Positions 9,072 to 17,955 of a stretch of DNA of 35,103 nucleotides are shown one piece after another. This DNA comes from SAR116 cluster bacterium AG-447-C21 (GTDB lineage: Bacteria > Pseudomonadota > Alphaproteobacteria > Thalassobaculales > Thalassobaculaceae): contig QCQB01000022.1 in NCBI GenBank assembly GCA_003212315.1, forward strand, positions 1 to 35,103, written 5' to 3'. Within the stretch, counting starts at the first letter, position 1. Every line of letters starts with the position of its first letter. The notes below the pieces were generated by a model that had not been told where the DNA came from, did no database searches, and saw nothing but the letters and a program-made list of their open reading frames with translations. Position numbers and translations under genes: made by a program.

Positions 9072-10206
9072 ATTACGCCCAATAAAACTATTCAGTTTGT
9101 TAAAATTAGGCATCAGCGTTTCAATTATTTCGAGTCTCGGAATATCCCCTTCATTGGGACTAACCGAAACGAATAGTGCATCATATCTATTCCAACAAGT
9201 AGAAGAGTTGAAAGCAAAAAAGGGAGCTATTCTTCTGAGAGAAGCATCCGGCGCCAGAATGTTTTATGATCCTATTAGAGATATAGCAGGTTCATTAAAA
9301 GGAGACCATTACACGGATGCAGATAGATCTTGGGTGGAATCTGGATTAATAGTGTATGATGTATATAGACAATTAGGTGGAGAAAAGCTCAGTCAGCCCA
9401 TTTTTTTTCAAGTGAAGGACGATCTATTTTTTGTCTCAGTTTCGAGTTTTAAATCCGGTTGGCATTCTGATCGGGACCAAGCATTAATTAAATTTTTCTT
9501 TTCCTTAATTAATCAAAGCAAGGTTATTTCTTCCTCTTCTTCTAAGTCTAATTTTCTCAATCCATCTAGTCAAAACCCTATTCAAATTGAAAAAGTCTTG
9601 TCACAGGCAATTGACAATAGGTCTCTCTCTCCTACGCTACGAGGCAGTGAAAGGTTAGAATTAAATTTTTCAGAATCTGCAATCGTTATAGCAACGCCGA
9701 GTCTGAAGGTGCAACATCCCAGCACAATCAGCAGAGGCGTCACCGCAACAGTTTCGCGTCAAGGAAATCCAAAGCCTGGTACAACGACAGTTTTTGGTTT
9801 TTCCAGTGACCAGAAATTCCGTCCTCAAAATTATCAAGAAATAATTTTAACCGAAGGTTCTCACGACGATATACATTTCAATTCATCTAACGTTGCGTCT
9901 TCCGAAAACAAAAAAATTTCTAATAATCTGTTAGATAGAATTGTCACTAGTGGCGAAGTAAAACGTTACCGACTTCAACTCAATAATAATGCAAATGTTA
10001 ATATATCCTCTGTGGGCCCTTCTGACGTGACAGCCACTATTACAGAAGACAAAACTGGCGCTATCATTGAAAGAGATGACGACAGTGGCAAGGGATACAA
10101 CTTCTCAATATCCAAAGCTCTGAAAGCCGGTGCCTACATCCTTGAGGTTCGGCATTGCTGCGCCGGCACCGGAGCATTCGGCTTAAAATTTGAAACTGAT
10201 AAATAG
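9064..10206 (+). CDS. Secreted protein of unknown function with PPC-like tail
   Basis: I do not recognise the family of this 380-residue protein. A basic, hydrophobic N-terminus (about 1-32) looks like a signal peptide. Residues 40-160 form an alpha/beta stretch, followed by a Ser/Asn-rich linker (about 160-300). The last 80 residues (GEVKRYRLQLNNNANVNI ... GAYILEVRH) resemble bacterial pre-peptidase C-terminal (PPC) domains found on secreted enzymes, and contain a Cys-Cys pair (HCCAG). The start lies eight bases inside gspD, so it is translated with the T2SS. It could be a secreted substrate or an accessory of the secretin. No catalytic motif was seen. Confidence 0.72.
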   Translation: MNKLRPIKLFSLLKLGISVSIISSLGISPSLGLTETNSASYLFQQVEELKAKKGAILLREASGARMFYDPIRDIAGSLKGDHYTDADRSWVESGLIVYDVYRQLGGEKLSQPIFFQVKDDLFFVSVSSFKSGWHSDRDQALIKFFFSLINQSKVISSSSSKSNFLNPSSQNPIQIEKVLSQAIDNRSLSPTLRGSERLELNFSESAIVIATPSLKVQHPSTISRGVTATVSRQGNPKPGTTTVFGFSSDQKFRPQNYQEIILTEGSHDDIHFNSSNVASSENKKISNNLLDRIVTSGEVKRYRLQLNNNANVNISSVGPSDVTATITEDKTGAIIERDDDSGKGYNFSISKALKAGAYILEVRHCCAGTGAFGLKFETDK

Positions 10207-10210
10207 AAAC

Positions 10211-11542
10211 CTATTGAATTGGTTTTATCATCCCAACTGCAGTCTTAAATCCAGTATAGTCCCAGTTGTCATACTTCGAGAGCGCGGAGTAGGCTTTATC
10301 CACAGCTTTTTGAGCCGATTTTGCCGCTGCTTTCATACCCATTCTATCCGCAGTTGAGAGTACAGCACTTATCCCCATTATCGCTTGCTCGGCGCCTACA
10401 TAATCAGAAAACTCTGCTTTTTTTGCCCTATCAATTAAACCGTTCAGTAATCTAGATACGTCCTTCTTTCCAAACTTGTGGCTAGAGAACAAGGCGACTA
10501 ACTCCGAGGATGTTTGCTTCAACACTTTAGCAGCCGCATAATACTTAGATTCATTCTCTGTAGTGGACTTATGTAAGGCTTTGGTTTGCTGGACGAGTAA
10601 TGCACCCTTTTTAGGGTCAATATTCGATACTATTATCTGCAACATCAGTAAATTCGAGTCGTCAAACCTGACAACCCCAGGGCCAAGTCCTGTGCTCGGT
10701 CGTGGTTGCCATTTTTGCTCCATAAGAGAATGATGGCATGCCTGGCAGTCATAAAGCACCAATTCTGGAAAAATTCCATCTCGGTTGCGTTTAGGATCCA
10801 ACAGAGCATCCAACCGTCGTTCCAAAGCAATGGCCTGCCCAATAGCCCAAGTTTGTATTCCGTTTGCAACTATTTTGCGTTTACGGTAGTCGCTATCAAT
10901 CTTATAGTGAGCTGGTTGTATGGCAGTAAACGTATCTAACTCAAAACTCATTCTTGGATGCCCAGCACCCATTATTCTATGGGTCACGAACTTAGTTTCA
11001 TCCCCAAAATGACATGAGATACATAATTCAGCGCGCTTAACGGGATCCTCTGTTGGGTATAAGCCTGCTTTTACGTTATCTTCGTGGGTCCCAACACCTG
11101 AGACATGAATGCCAAGCCATCGCTGTCCTCCACCGTGACATGCTTCACACCCAACGCCATCAGAAATCTGGAACACACGTCCACGTTTATTTTGCGGAAC
11201 ATTATCAGCATGACAATCCAAACATATTTTAGCTTCATGCGCCTTACCAATTCCAAGATTTTTTGCCATTTTCTTGGAGGTTGAATTTAATAAAACGGAA
11301 TATGCTTTCGAATGAGGATCATATTGCTCCCATGTCATATATTCGTTTTGCAATACAGTTGAACCAGCCCATGGTGTTGTTGCTCCATGGCACGTGCTGC
11401 CGGCGCAGGACGTCACACCAATATGAATATCATCAGCATTTTGCGGCAATATAGTTTGCGCAACACCGAACCTGGTTAGAAAAATCTCTGCAATAGCGAT
11501 TATAGAAATCGCCGCTAAAATTTTTCTTACATTAATATTCAT
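10211..11542 (-). CDS. Secreted multihaem cytochrome, c554/c' family
   Basis: This is a periplasmic c-type cytochrome of 443 residues. After a signal peptide (about 1-29, ending GVAQ) come four canonical haem sites, CLDCH (107), CEACH (132), CISCH (174) and CQACH (266). There is also a CAGSTCH (46-52), a CX4CH spacing that can also bind haem in some multihaem cytochromes. The layout fits the cytochrome c554 family (PF13435). The last 150 residues are a helical domain without haem sites. The ATG follows a purine-rich AGGGGGG ribosome-binding site. It converges on the T2SS operon with only four bases between stop codons, and is followed upstream by a TPR protein in the same direction. Confidence 0.87.
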   Translation of the reverse strand: MNINVRKILAAISIIAIAEIFLTRFGVAQTILPQNADDIHIGVTSCAGSTCHGATTPWAGSTVLQNEYMTWEQYDPHSKAYSVLLNSTSKKMAKNLGIGKAHEAKICLDCHADNVPQNKRGRVFQISDGVGCEACHGGGQRWLGIHVSGVGTHEDNVKAGLYPTEDPVKRAELCISCHFGDETKFVTHRIMGAGHPRMSFELDTFTAIQPAHYKIDSDYRKRKIVANGIQTWAIGQAIALERRLDALLDPKRNRDGIFPELVLYDCQACHHSLMEQKWQPRPSTGLGPGVVRFDDSNLLMLQIIVSNIDPKKGALLVQQTKALHKSTTENESKYYAAAKVLKQTSSELVALFSSHKFGKKDVSRLLNGLIDRAKKAEFSDYVGAEQAIMGISAVLSTADRMGMKAAAKSAQKAVDKAYSALSKYDNWDYTGFKTAVGMIKPIQ

Positions 11543-11579
11543 ACCTGATTCCCCCCTGGAACAACTCTAGTACCTTTTT

Positions 11580-11945
11580 CTAACGATTACTAGTAGTGTG
11601 ACCCATACTCTGTAATTGAATAAACGCCTTCCTTATTTCTGGGTCTTTTGGTAAAATTTTTTCCGCTGCAACATAAGTTGAAACCGCTTCACTCAATCTC
11701 CCCGCCTTTAAATACAGCTCCCCAAGTCGTTTAAAAGCAAGGCCATCTTCTGGATTATTTTTCAAGTGGGCCGTGAACTCTTTTATCCTTTTCTCAATAG
11801 TTTTAAAATCTTCAGATTGCACCTTCTTGGAGCCCGACGCATTGTCGTCTAAAGTGATTAGAAAACCGAGTAAAGGAATTACTATTAGCGCAACGAGAAT
11901 TGCAAAAGAAATGAGATATAGCTTTAATCGAGATATCGTTCCCAC
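11580..11945 (-). CDS. Membrane-anchored TPR protein
   Basis: This is a 121-residue protein with an N-terminal membrane helix (about 9-30) and a soluble periplasmic part with two tetratricopeptide-like units (NPEDGLAFKRLGELYLKAGR and AVSTYVAAEKILPKDPEIRKAF). This arrangement resembles the TPR part of CcmI/CycH-type cytochrome c biogenesis proteins, but it is much smaller, so the link is only suggestive. It starts with GTG and lies 37 bases upstream of the multihaem cytochrome on the same strand. It may therefore assist maturation of that cytochrome or scaffold it. It diverges from the prepilin peptidase gene. Confidence 0.7.
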   Translation of the reverse strand: MGTISRLKLYLISFAILVALIVIPLLGFLITLDDNASGSKKVQSEDFKTIEKRIKEFTAHLKNNPEDGLAFKRLGELYLKAGRLSEAVSTYVAAEKILPKDPEIRKAFIQLQSMGHTTSNR

Positions 11946-12026
11946 CGCTCTTAGATGTTGTCATTACATGATTTAAATTATTGCTTCCAACTTAAACAAC
12001 TGAAAATCGGAATATTCAAGATAAAA

Positions 12027-12785
12027 ATGGATTATTTTTACGCTTACTCTATTTTTCTTATCTGCTTCACCCCCATCATAGGAACCATTGTTGCAAAACT
12101 GTTTCTTTACGCGGCAAAAAAACATATTTCTTTAATAATAAGGCCTATGAAATGTAACGTTTGTTGCAATCCGTTACACCTTGCCGAAAAAATACCATTA
12201 TTCAGTTACATTTTGATGAAAGGTAGATGCAAACACTGCGGTAAACTCAGGACCCCAATTTACTTTTTTTCTGAACTCTCTAGCCTATTAGCTTTCATTA
12301 CTATTTTGAGCATCAGTAAAAGTTTGATTTTTTCTCACTTAATTTTGTTTTATTCAATGGCTTTATTTTTAATTGGGCTATCTATCCACGACATATTAAC
12401 CAAGAGATTACCGGACCTAGCTACATTACCATTTCTTTTATTGGGCCTCAGCCAGTCCTATTGGCTGCACAATATCGACTTCCAAGATAGTATGTTCGGC
12501 GCTGTTACTGGAGGCTTGATGACAGCTCTAATAGCCACGGTGTATAAGAAACTGAGAGGGAACATCGGCATTGGTTGGGGAGATGTAAAATTAATCAGTG
12601 CATTCGGCGCTTGGATAGGATGGCAACTCCTCCCTTTATTTATTCTCTTCTCTTCTGTCTCAGGTATTTTATTCATATTGTTACGATTTATTGCAGTAAG
12701 ACGATCCAACATTAACGAACAAATACCATTTGGCCCCTTCTTGTGCATATCAGGTTGGATAATATGGTTACAAACCATATGTTAG
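12027..12785 (+). CDS. gspO: Prepilin peptidase GspO/PilD
   Basis: This is the membrane aspartic protease that removes the leaders of GspG, GspI, GspJ and GspK. Counting from ATG 12027 it has 252 residues. It has a first membrane helix (1-28), a cytoplasmic loop with the CNVC (43) and CKHC (68) zinc-type Cys pairs, then about six more hydrophobic segments. The two catalytic aspartates of the family are present: D122 (HDILTKRLPD) and D186 in the GWGDVKL motif. The frame is open from ATG 11955, but residues before 12027 do not look like the family's usual hydrophobic start and have no ribosome-binding site. Its distance from the T2SS operon is normal for gspO. Confidence 0.88.
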   Translation: MDYFYAYSIFLICFTPIIGTIVAKLFLYAAKKHISLIIRPMKCNVCCNPLHLAEKIPLFSYILMKGRCKHCGKLRTPIYFFSELSSLLAFITILSISKSLIFSHLILFYSMALFLIGLSIHDILTKRLPDLATLPFLLLGLSQSYWLHNIDFQDSMFGAVTGGLMTALIATVYKKLRGNIGIGWGDVKLISAFGAWIGWQLLPLFILFSSVSGILFILLRFIAVRRSNINEQIPFGPFLCISGWIIWLQTIC

Positions 12786-12899
12786 CTATGCAACTAGTTC
12801 CGAATAATACGTCGAAACAGTAAAGTTTGTATGACAAAAACTGTCCTATATACCTCCACAAAAATAATAATATTTTTTTGCTTTTTTTATTAAAGAGTT

Positions 12900-12928
12900 T
12901 TGACAGTGAAGTCAGGAACGCCTACAAA
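12900..12928 (+). promoter_or_regulatory. Possible sigma-70 promoter for the redox operon
   Basis: In the 222-base gap 12786-13007 a perfect TTGACA (12900-12905) is followed after 17 bases by TACAAA (12923-12928), four of six matches to the -10 consensus. It faces the seven-gene redox operon and leaves an 80-base leader. The gap is AT-rich with T-runs around 12870-12890, and I saw no other clear signal in it. No ideal ribosome-binding site precedes the ATG at 13008; the nearest purine run (AAAAAGGGGAAA) is about 25-30 bases upstream. Confidence 0.4.
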
Positions 12929-13007
12929 TAAGCTTAGGGAACACTCTTTATTAGCCACTTATGTATCAAGTTAAAAAGGGGAAATACGTTGATAGTAATG
13001 GTGCGTC

Positions 13008-15398
13008 ATGGCTGATCATTACGACGTTGCTATAGTTGGATCAGGCCCATCAGGTCTGAGTGCAGGTGCACGGGCCGCACAAAAAGGCATTAACCACATC
13101 CTGCTAGAGACAACCGATCACGCTTCCGACACCATTTACAAATTTCAGAAGAAAAAGTTCGTCATGGCAACCCCAGATGTAATGCCGCTAAGAAGTGATG
13201 TAAGTTTCGAAGTTGGTATTAGAGAAGATATCCTTGAAACCTGGGATAAAGAGATCGATGAGCAAAAAATCAATATCAGTTATAATAGTGAAGTGACCGC
13301 CATAACTGGTGAAAAAGATAATTTCACACTCACCATTAAGGATGGGCGAACAATCACTGCAAATCATGTTGTGCTTTCGATTGGTATGCAGGGCAATATT
13401 CGAAAGCTTGATGTAGATGGAGACGATTGGGAAGGTGTCCAATATCAACTAGACGACCCGGAGGAATATGAAGATGAGCGCATCATAGTGATAGGAGCCG
13501 GTGATGCAGCTATTGAGAATGCCGTGGCTTTAGCAGCCCAAAATAAAGTTGCGATTGTAAATAGGAAAGGCGAATTTGCCCGAGTAAAGTCGGGGAATTT
13601 GACGTTGATAACAGAATCAATCGAGAGTGGTTTACTGGAGTGTTATTATAACGCAAGCACAGCGCGCGTAGCCCCTGGTGAGATTGTTTTAAAAGTCCCG
13701 GAAGGTGAGACAGTTGTTCCATGCGAAAGAATAATAGCGCGACTAGGTGCAATGGCGCCCCGAGGATTTGTGGAGAGTTGCGGCATAAAGTTCACGAGTG
13801 AAGACCGCAGCGCACTGCCAGATTTATCAGAAAAATATGAAAGCTCAGTCCCCGGGTTATACGTAGTCGGCGCGCTGGCCGGTTATCCATTAATCAAGCT
13901 AGCAATGAACCAAGGCTACGAGGTAGTCGAAACCATATCTGGAAATGACATAGCACCCGCTGATGAGCCACTATTAGAGGAAAAATTTGCTAGTCTAGAA
14001 GGTAGGGCCGTAAACGAAGTACTTCAGACCATACAAGAAAACGTGCCACTCCTTTCCCACATGTCTGCGCTTCAATTTAGAGAATTCATGATTGATAGTA
14101 CAATACATCGCGTCCAAAAAGACGACGTTATTTTCCTTAGGAATGATTACACAAACAGTGTTTATTCTATTGTCGAAGGAAGTGTGAGTGCACTCATAAA
14201 CCCTGATGATCCCAGCGAAAGGGTGAAACTGAAGAAGGGTTCATTTTTCGGTGAGATGGGCCTTATCGCGGGTCGTCGCAGAACTGCTACAATTGTGGCG
14301 AATGAAGACAGCTTTTTAGTAGAAACCCCAAGACGGGCTATGTTAAGGCTTATAAATTCGGTACCAGGCTCCAAGAAGGTTCTGGATACAGCCGCAATAT
14401 ACCGTCAAATTCAAACACATTTGGCTCCAAACATTGAAAAAGAGCTCCTTAAAGATATCGTTGAGACGGCCACAGTGGAGAGCCTGTCTGCCGGGGATGT
14501 ACTAATTAATCAAGGGGATGACGCCGATAGTGTATTTTTAATTCGCTCCGGCTCCTTCGTGGTATCCAGCTTGATAGGTGGCCGCGATGTAGTTCTATCT
14601 TATATTCCATCAGGGAATTATATCGGTGAGATGGCTCTTTTGACAGAAGCTCCCCGATCAGCAACGGTTAAAGCCACTGTAGCCTCCGAAGTCATAAAAA
14701 TAGACGCAGCGGCATTCAGGGCCCTTTTAAAAACGGAACATGAGCTTAGGCGAGAAATAGAGGCTAAGTTTCAAGACCGAATGGTTGAAAACCTTGAGAC
14801 TGAAGAGCGGCCTGAAGCGGGGGACGTCATCGATTTTCTCGTTGGACAAGGTGTTGGTGAAGCTTCTGATGTTTTATTAATCGATGAGTCACTTTGTGTA
14901 AGATGCGATAACTGCGAGAAAGCCTGTGCTGAAACCCATGGAGGTATATCCCGCCTGAATCGGGAAGCAGGGCCTACCTTTGAGACACTTCATGTCCCGA
15001 CATCCTGTCGCCACTGTGAACACCCTCATTGCATGTCAGATTGCCCCGCAGACGCTATTCATCGTGCTCCAGATGGAGAAGTATTTATAGATGACACGTG
15101 CATAGGTTGTGGAAACTGTGCCGGTAATTGCCCATACGGCGTCATACAGCTAGCTTATCCCGCCAAAGAAAAACCTGGGCTGCTTTCCTGGTTACTATTT
15201 GGCTCGGGGCCAGGCCCTGGACAGGACAAGAGCTCCGGGAAAAAAGTTGAAGGCGCGCGTTCCATGGCGGCAAAATGTGATATGTGTAAGGATATTGAAG
15301 GCGGTGCATCGTGCGTTAGCGCCTGTCCAACAGGTGCGGCCATTCGCGTCAAGCCCGAGGAGTTCCTATCTATCACCAACTTAGCCAAGGCGGGCTAA
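13008..15398 (+). CDS. FAD/NAD(P) oxidoreductase, 2x cNMP-binding, 4x[4Fe-4S] fusion
   Basis: This is a 796-residue cytoplasmic redox fusion. Residues 5-310 form a thioredoxin-reductase-like flavoprotein with VGSGPSG (FAD) and IGAGDAA (NAD(P)) dinucleotide motifs but no redox-active CxxC, as in the YpdA-like group. Two cyclic-nucleotide-binding domains follow (about 351-460 and 479-580). Both keep the phosphate-binding Glu and Arg (FGEMGLIAGRRRTAT; IGEMALLTEAPRSAT). The C-terminus has four ferredoxin-like Cys groups (from 630, 667, 698 and 757) in the DmsB/NrfC pattern, enough for four [4Fe-4S] clusters. There is no signal peptide. It is first in the operon, three bases before a cytochrome b-like gene, so it probably passes electrons between NAD(P)H and that membrane protein. 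Electron direction is not known. Confidence 0.85.
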   Translation: MADHYDVAIVGSGPSGLSAGARAAQKGINHILLETTDHASDTIYKFQKKKFVMATPDVMPLRSDVSFEVGIREDILETWDKEIDEQKINISYNSEVTAITGEKDNFTLTIKDGRTITANHVVLSIGMQGNIRKLDVDGDDWEGVQYQLDDPEEYEDERIIVIGAGDAAIENAVALAAQNKVAIVNRKGEFARVKSGNLTLITESIESGLLECYYNASTARVAPGEIVLKVPEGETVVPCERIIARLGAMAPRGFVESCGIKFTSEDRSALPDLSEKYESSVPGLYVVGALAGYPLIKLAMNQGYEVVETISGNDIAPADEPLLEEKFASLEGRAVNEVLQTIQENVPLLSHMSALQFREFMIDSTIHRVQKDDVIFLRNDYTNSVYSIVEGSVSALINPDDPSERVKLKKGSFFGEMGLIAGRRRTATIVANEDSFLVETPRRAMLRLINSVPGSKKVLDTAAIYRQIQTHLAPNIEKELLKDIVETATVESLSAGDVLINQGDDADSVFLIRSGSFVVSSLIGGRDVVLSYIPSGNYIGEMALLTEAPRSATVKATVASEVIKIDAAAFRALLKTEHELRREIEAKFQDRMVENLETEERPEAGDVIDFLVGQGVGEASDVLLIDESLCVRCDNCEKACAETHGGISRLNREAGPTFETLHVPTSCRHCEHPHCMSDCPADAIHRAPDGEVFIDDTCIGCGNCAGNCPYGVIQLAYPAKEKPGLLSWLLFGSGPGPGQDKSSGKKVEGARSMAAKCDMCKDIEGGASCVSACPTGAAIRVKPEEFLSITNLAKAG

Positions 15399-15401
15399 GA
15401 A

Positions 15402-16229
15402 ATGCATGATGGATTCTTAACCTACCAGAATATGAAGTTCCTTAAAATGGCGGCGGTTCTATGTGTCGTCGCTGTTGTCGCCTATGTCTGGTATCAGCCC
15501 ATTGACGAACATAACGGCGGGACTTGGCTTGGATATACCCTAGGCACTATTGGTGCATTATTAATATTCTGGTTGACTTGGTTGGGGATTAGAAAAAGGC
15601 GATACGGTGCCAATTTTCGATTGAGCGCTTGGGTTTCTGCTCACGTATATCTTGGCTTGAGCCTAATTGTCATCGCAACTCTTCATACAGGCTTTCAATT
15701 TGGCTGGAATGTTCACACATTAGCATATGTACTGATGATGATCGTTATTATCAGTGGTGGGTTTGGTATTTATGCCTACACTCGCTATCCAAAAGTGATG
15801 TCGGAAAATCGCCGCGGATCATCACTGGATGATTTATTGGCCCAGATCGGAGATATCGACCGTGAATGCCGTCAAATAGCGGCACCGTTGCCAGATTCAG
15901 TAGCTGAATTAGTGGTGCAATCATGTGAGCACACCAAAATCGGTGGCTCGCTACTGCGCATTCTGAGCGGTAGGGATAATAGTTGTGGATCGACTGCCGC
16001 GTTTGAACGTTTACGCACACACGTATCAGAAGTCGAACAAGAACACGCACAGGCTACTAGAAAACTACTTGTTTTAATCGGGAAAAAATGTGGCCTCTTA
16101 ACAACGGTTCGCCGAGACATACAATTAAAGGCGTTTATGGACATATGGCTGCGGGTCCACGTGCCTATGACTGTGGCTTTGCTGGCCGCGCTTGTTATTC
16201 ATATCTTCTCTGTCTTCTATTATTGGTGA
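15402..16229 (+). CDS. Cytochrome b-like membrane protein, predicted dihaem
   Basis: This is a 275-residue integral membrane protein with four predicted helices (about 13-31, 42-62, 75-98 plus 104-126, and 250-272) and a soluble helical insert (about 130-240). His81 and His95 lie 14 apart on one helix, and His253 and His267 lie 14 apart on another. This is the arrangement that ligates two stacked b haems in NarI, cytochrome b561 and ferric-reductase-type proteins. It is therefore a good candidate for electron transfer across the inner membrane, between the upstream Fe-S flavoprotein and the downstream decahaem protein. Family membership beyond this is not clear from sequence alone. Confidence 0.77.
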   Translation: MHDGFLTYQNMKFLKMAAVLCVVAVVAYVWYQPIDEHNGGTWLGYTLGTIGALLIFWLTWLGIRKRRYGANFRLSAWVSAHVYLGLSLIVIATLHTGFQFGWNVHTLAYVLMMIVIISGGFGIYAYTRYPKVMSENRRGSSLDDLLAQIGDIDRECRQIAAPLPDSVAELVVQSCEHTKIGGSLLRILSGRDNSCGSTAAFERLRTHVSEVEQEHAQATRKLLVLIGKKCGLLTTVRRDIQLKAFMDIWLRVHVPMTVALLAALVIHIFSVFYYW

Positions 16230-16236
16230 CAGGGCT

Positions 16237-17955
16237 ATGATGCAAGTATCGATTACCACACTCACTCGCAGAAGAAATGGCAGTCTTGGCCAAAAAGAAG
16301 ATATCAAGGCGTGTGAAGTTCTCCGTATCGGACGAGGCGCAGACAATGAAATTTTTCTTTTAGACCATCGTGTTCCTTTACACCTAGCAGAACTGCATGA
16401 AGGAGCAGACGGCCTATTTATTGAAGCCAACGGAACAAACGATCTTCGTTTGAACGGTGCTATTATCCGAAAAGCGCATCTAAACGTTGGGGATGTGGTT
16501 GGAATTGGTCCGTATGAACTTGTCGTTGCTGATCCAGAAGATGGCATCAATATAGCTGTAACGCTTGAGCTCGTTCATCCCATAGGTGACGATGTTGAGG
16601 CACTATTATCGAGAAGCACGCTTACAACTAATAATATTGGCCTTACCAAGCGAGCCTCCTCCTGGGTATTAGGGTCTTTAACCCTGATATTGTTTCTAGC
16701 TCTTCCATTATTTATGGCAGATACTCCATTATCGAATTATTTTAATGCCCCAACATCCGATAAAAATTCCAATTCAATGGTTAACAGTAATGATATTGAT
16801 TTTGACGTAAGTTGGGTTTCCGGTGAAGTCATGAACTCTCATAAATTCTTCGCAAACGACTGTGCCGCGTGTCATACCAAAGCATTTGTAATGGTGGAAG
16901 ATGCTGCATGCACAGCATGTCATACCAAACAGCATGGACACATCGATAAGGTCAAGTTTCCATCAAAGGAGTTGACATCTACAAGATGCGCCACTTGCCA
17001 TACCGATCACCAGGGGCCCCATCCGGTAAGGGCAGCCAAACAAGCGTTATGCTCCGATTGTCATAATGATCTCGATACGAAAGTAGAGGGAATGCATCTT
17101 GCTAATGTGTCTGATTTTGCATCCAATCACCCACAGTTTAAACCAACAGTCTGGCAAGACCCGAGTAAGGGAATTCAAAAACGTATAAGCTTGGATGACA
17201 ATCCACTCGAAGTTTCTAATTTGAAGTTTCCTCATAAAACGCACATGAATGTCAATCGAATGCGAAACCCCACAACTGGCAAAAATACGCAGCTGGAGTG
17301 TGCAAGTTGTCATGTGCCCGAAATAAGCGGTGCCTATTTAGAACCCGTAAAAATGGAAGAACATTGCGGCGATTGCCATTTACTTACTTTCGATAGCATA
17401 GCCCCTAAACGAATGGTCTCTCATGGTAAACCTGAGGAAATATATCGAGAACTAGCCGAGTTCTATTCGGCACTCGCACTAAAAGGCGGCGTCACTGACA
17501 AAGCAGCACCAGAAATTGTTCGACGAAGACCTGGAACACCGCTTGTGAATGAAGAGGAGAAAAAAGAAGCCTTACAATGGGCCGACTTCAAAACAAAAAA
17601 AGCATCGCGCTACCTTTTCTCAGCAAGTCAATGTGGCTCTTGTCATGAAATAACCCCCGATCAGAAGAATGCATCCGGTTACAGCGTAGAGCCCGTTAAA
17701 GTCACCCAAATATGGCAACCAAAATCAGTATTTGACCACGGCAAGCACAAAGACGTGGCCTGCGCGGAATGTCATGCAGCAGATACCTCAATGAAGAGTT
17801 CCGATGTACTATTGCCAAAAATAGAGGGATGCCAAACCTGCCATGGCGGAGAACAGGCGACTGAGAAAATTCCAAGCACTTGTATAAGTTGCCACGGTTT
17901 CCATCGGGATGACGTCGCTATCATGGGCGGCGCGTCGGGGAAAATGGTCCAATGA
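16237..17955 (+). CDS. FHA domain-transmembrane-decahaem cytochrome fusion
   Basis: This is a 572-residue fusion. An FHA domain (about 25-95, with RIGRGADNEIFLLDH and RLNG) is a phosphothreonine-recognition module and should be cytoplasmic. A single membrane helix (about 137-160, VLGSLTLILFLALPLFM) is followed by a periplasmic region with ten CXXCH haem sites at residues 209, 225, 251, 272, 355, 377, 466, 509, 532 and 549. The frame is open from ATG 16192 inside the previous gene, but ATG 16237 is preceded by ACAGGG and gives a compact start, so I use it. The stop overlaps the next gene by four bases. It likely takes electrons from the cytochrome b-like protein into the periplasm. Confidence 0.87.
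   Translation: MMQVSITTLTRRRNGSLGQKEDIKACEVLRIGRGADNEIFLLDHRVPLHLAELHEGADGLFIEANGTNDLRLNGAIIRKAHLNVGDVVGIGPYELVVADPEDGINIAVTLELVHPIGDDVEALLSRSTLTTNNIGLTKRASSWVLGSLTLILFLALPLFMADTPLSNYFNAPTSDKNSNSMVNSNDIDFDVSWVSGEVMNSHKFFANDCAACHTKAFVMVEDAACTACHTKQHGHIDKVKFPSKELTSTRCATCHTDHQGPHPVRAAKQALCSDCHNDLDTKVEGMHLANVSDFASNHPQFKPTVWQDPSKGIQKRISLDDNPLEVSNLKFPHKTHMNVNRMRNPTTGKNTQLECASCHVPEISGAYLEPVKMEEHCGDCHLLTFDSIAPKRMVSHGKPEEIYRELAEFYSALALKGGVTDKAAPEIVRRRPGTPLVNEEEKKEALQWADFKTKKASRYLFSASQCGSCHEITPDQKNASGYSVEPVKVTQIWQPKSVFDHGKHKDVACAECHAADTSMKSSDVLLPKIEGCQTCHGGEQATEKIPSTCISCHGFHRDDVAIMGGASGKMVQ

Noticed and set aside
8555-9082. Long minus-strand ORF opposite gspD
   Set aside because: It is wholly antisense to a secretin with clear motifs and has no ribosome-binding site or known domain.
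10211-11542. Cytochrome as part of a nitrite or hydroxylamine oxidation pathway
   Set aside because: Only the haem pattern matches c554; no hydroxylamine oxidoreductase or nitrogen-cycle gene is in the window.
12786-13007. Riboswitch or small RNA in the gap before the redox operon
   Set aside because: The region is AT-rich with no recognisable conserved fold; only a promoter-like pair could be supported.
16192-16236. ATG 16192 as start of the FHA-decahaem gene
   Set aside because: It would overlap the cytochrome b gene by 38 bases and has no ribosome-binding site; ATG 16237 with ACAGGG is better.
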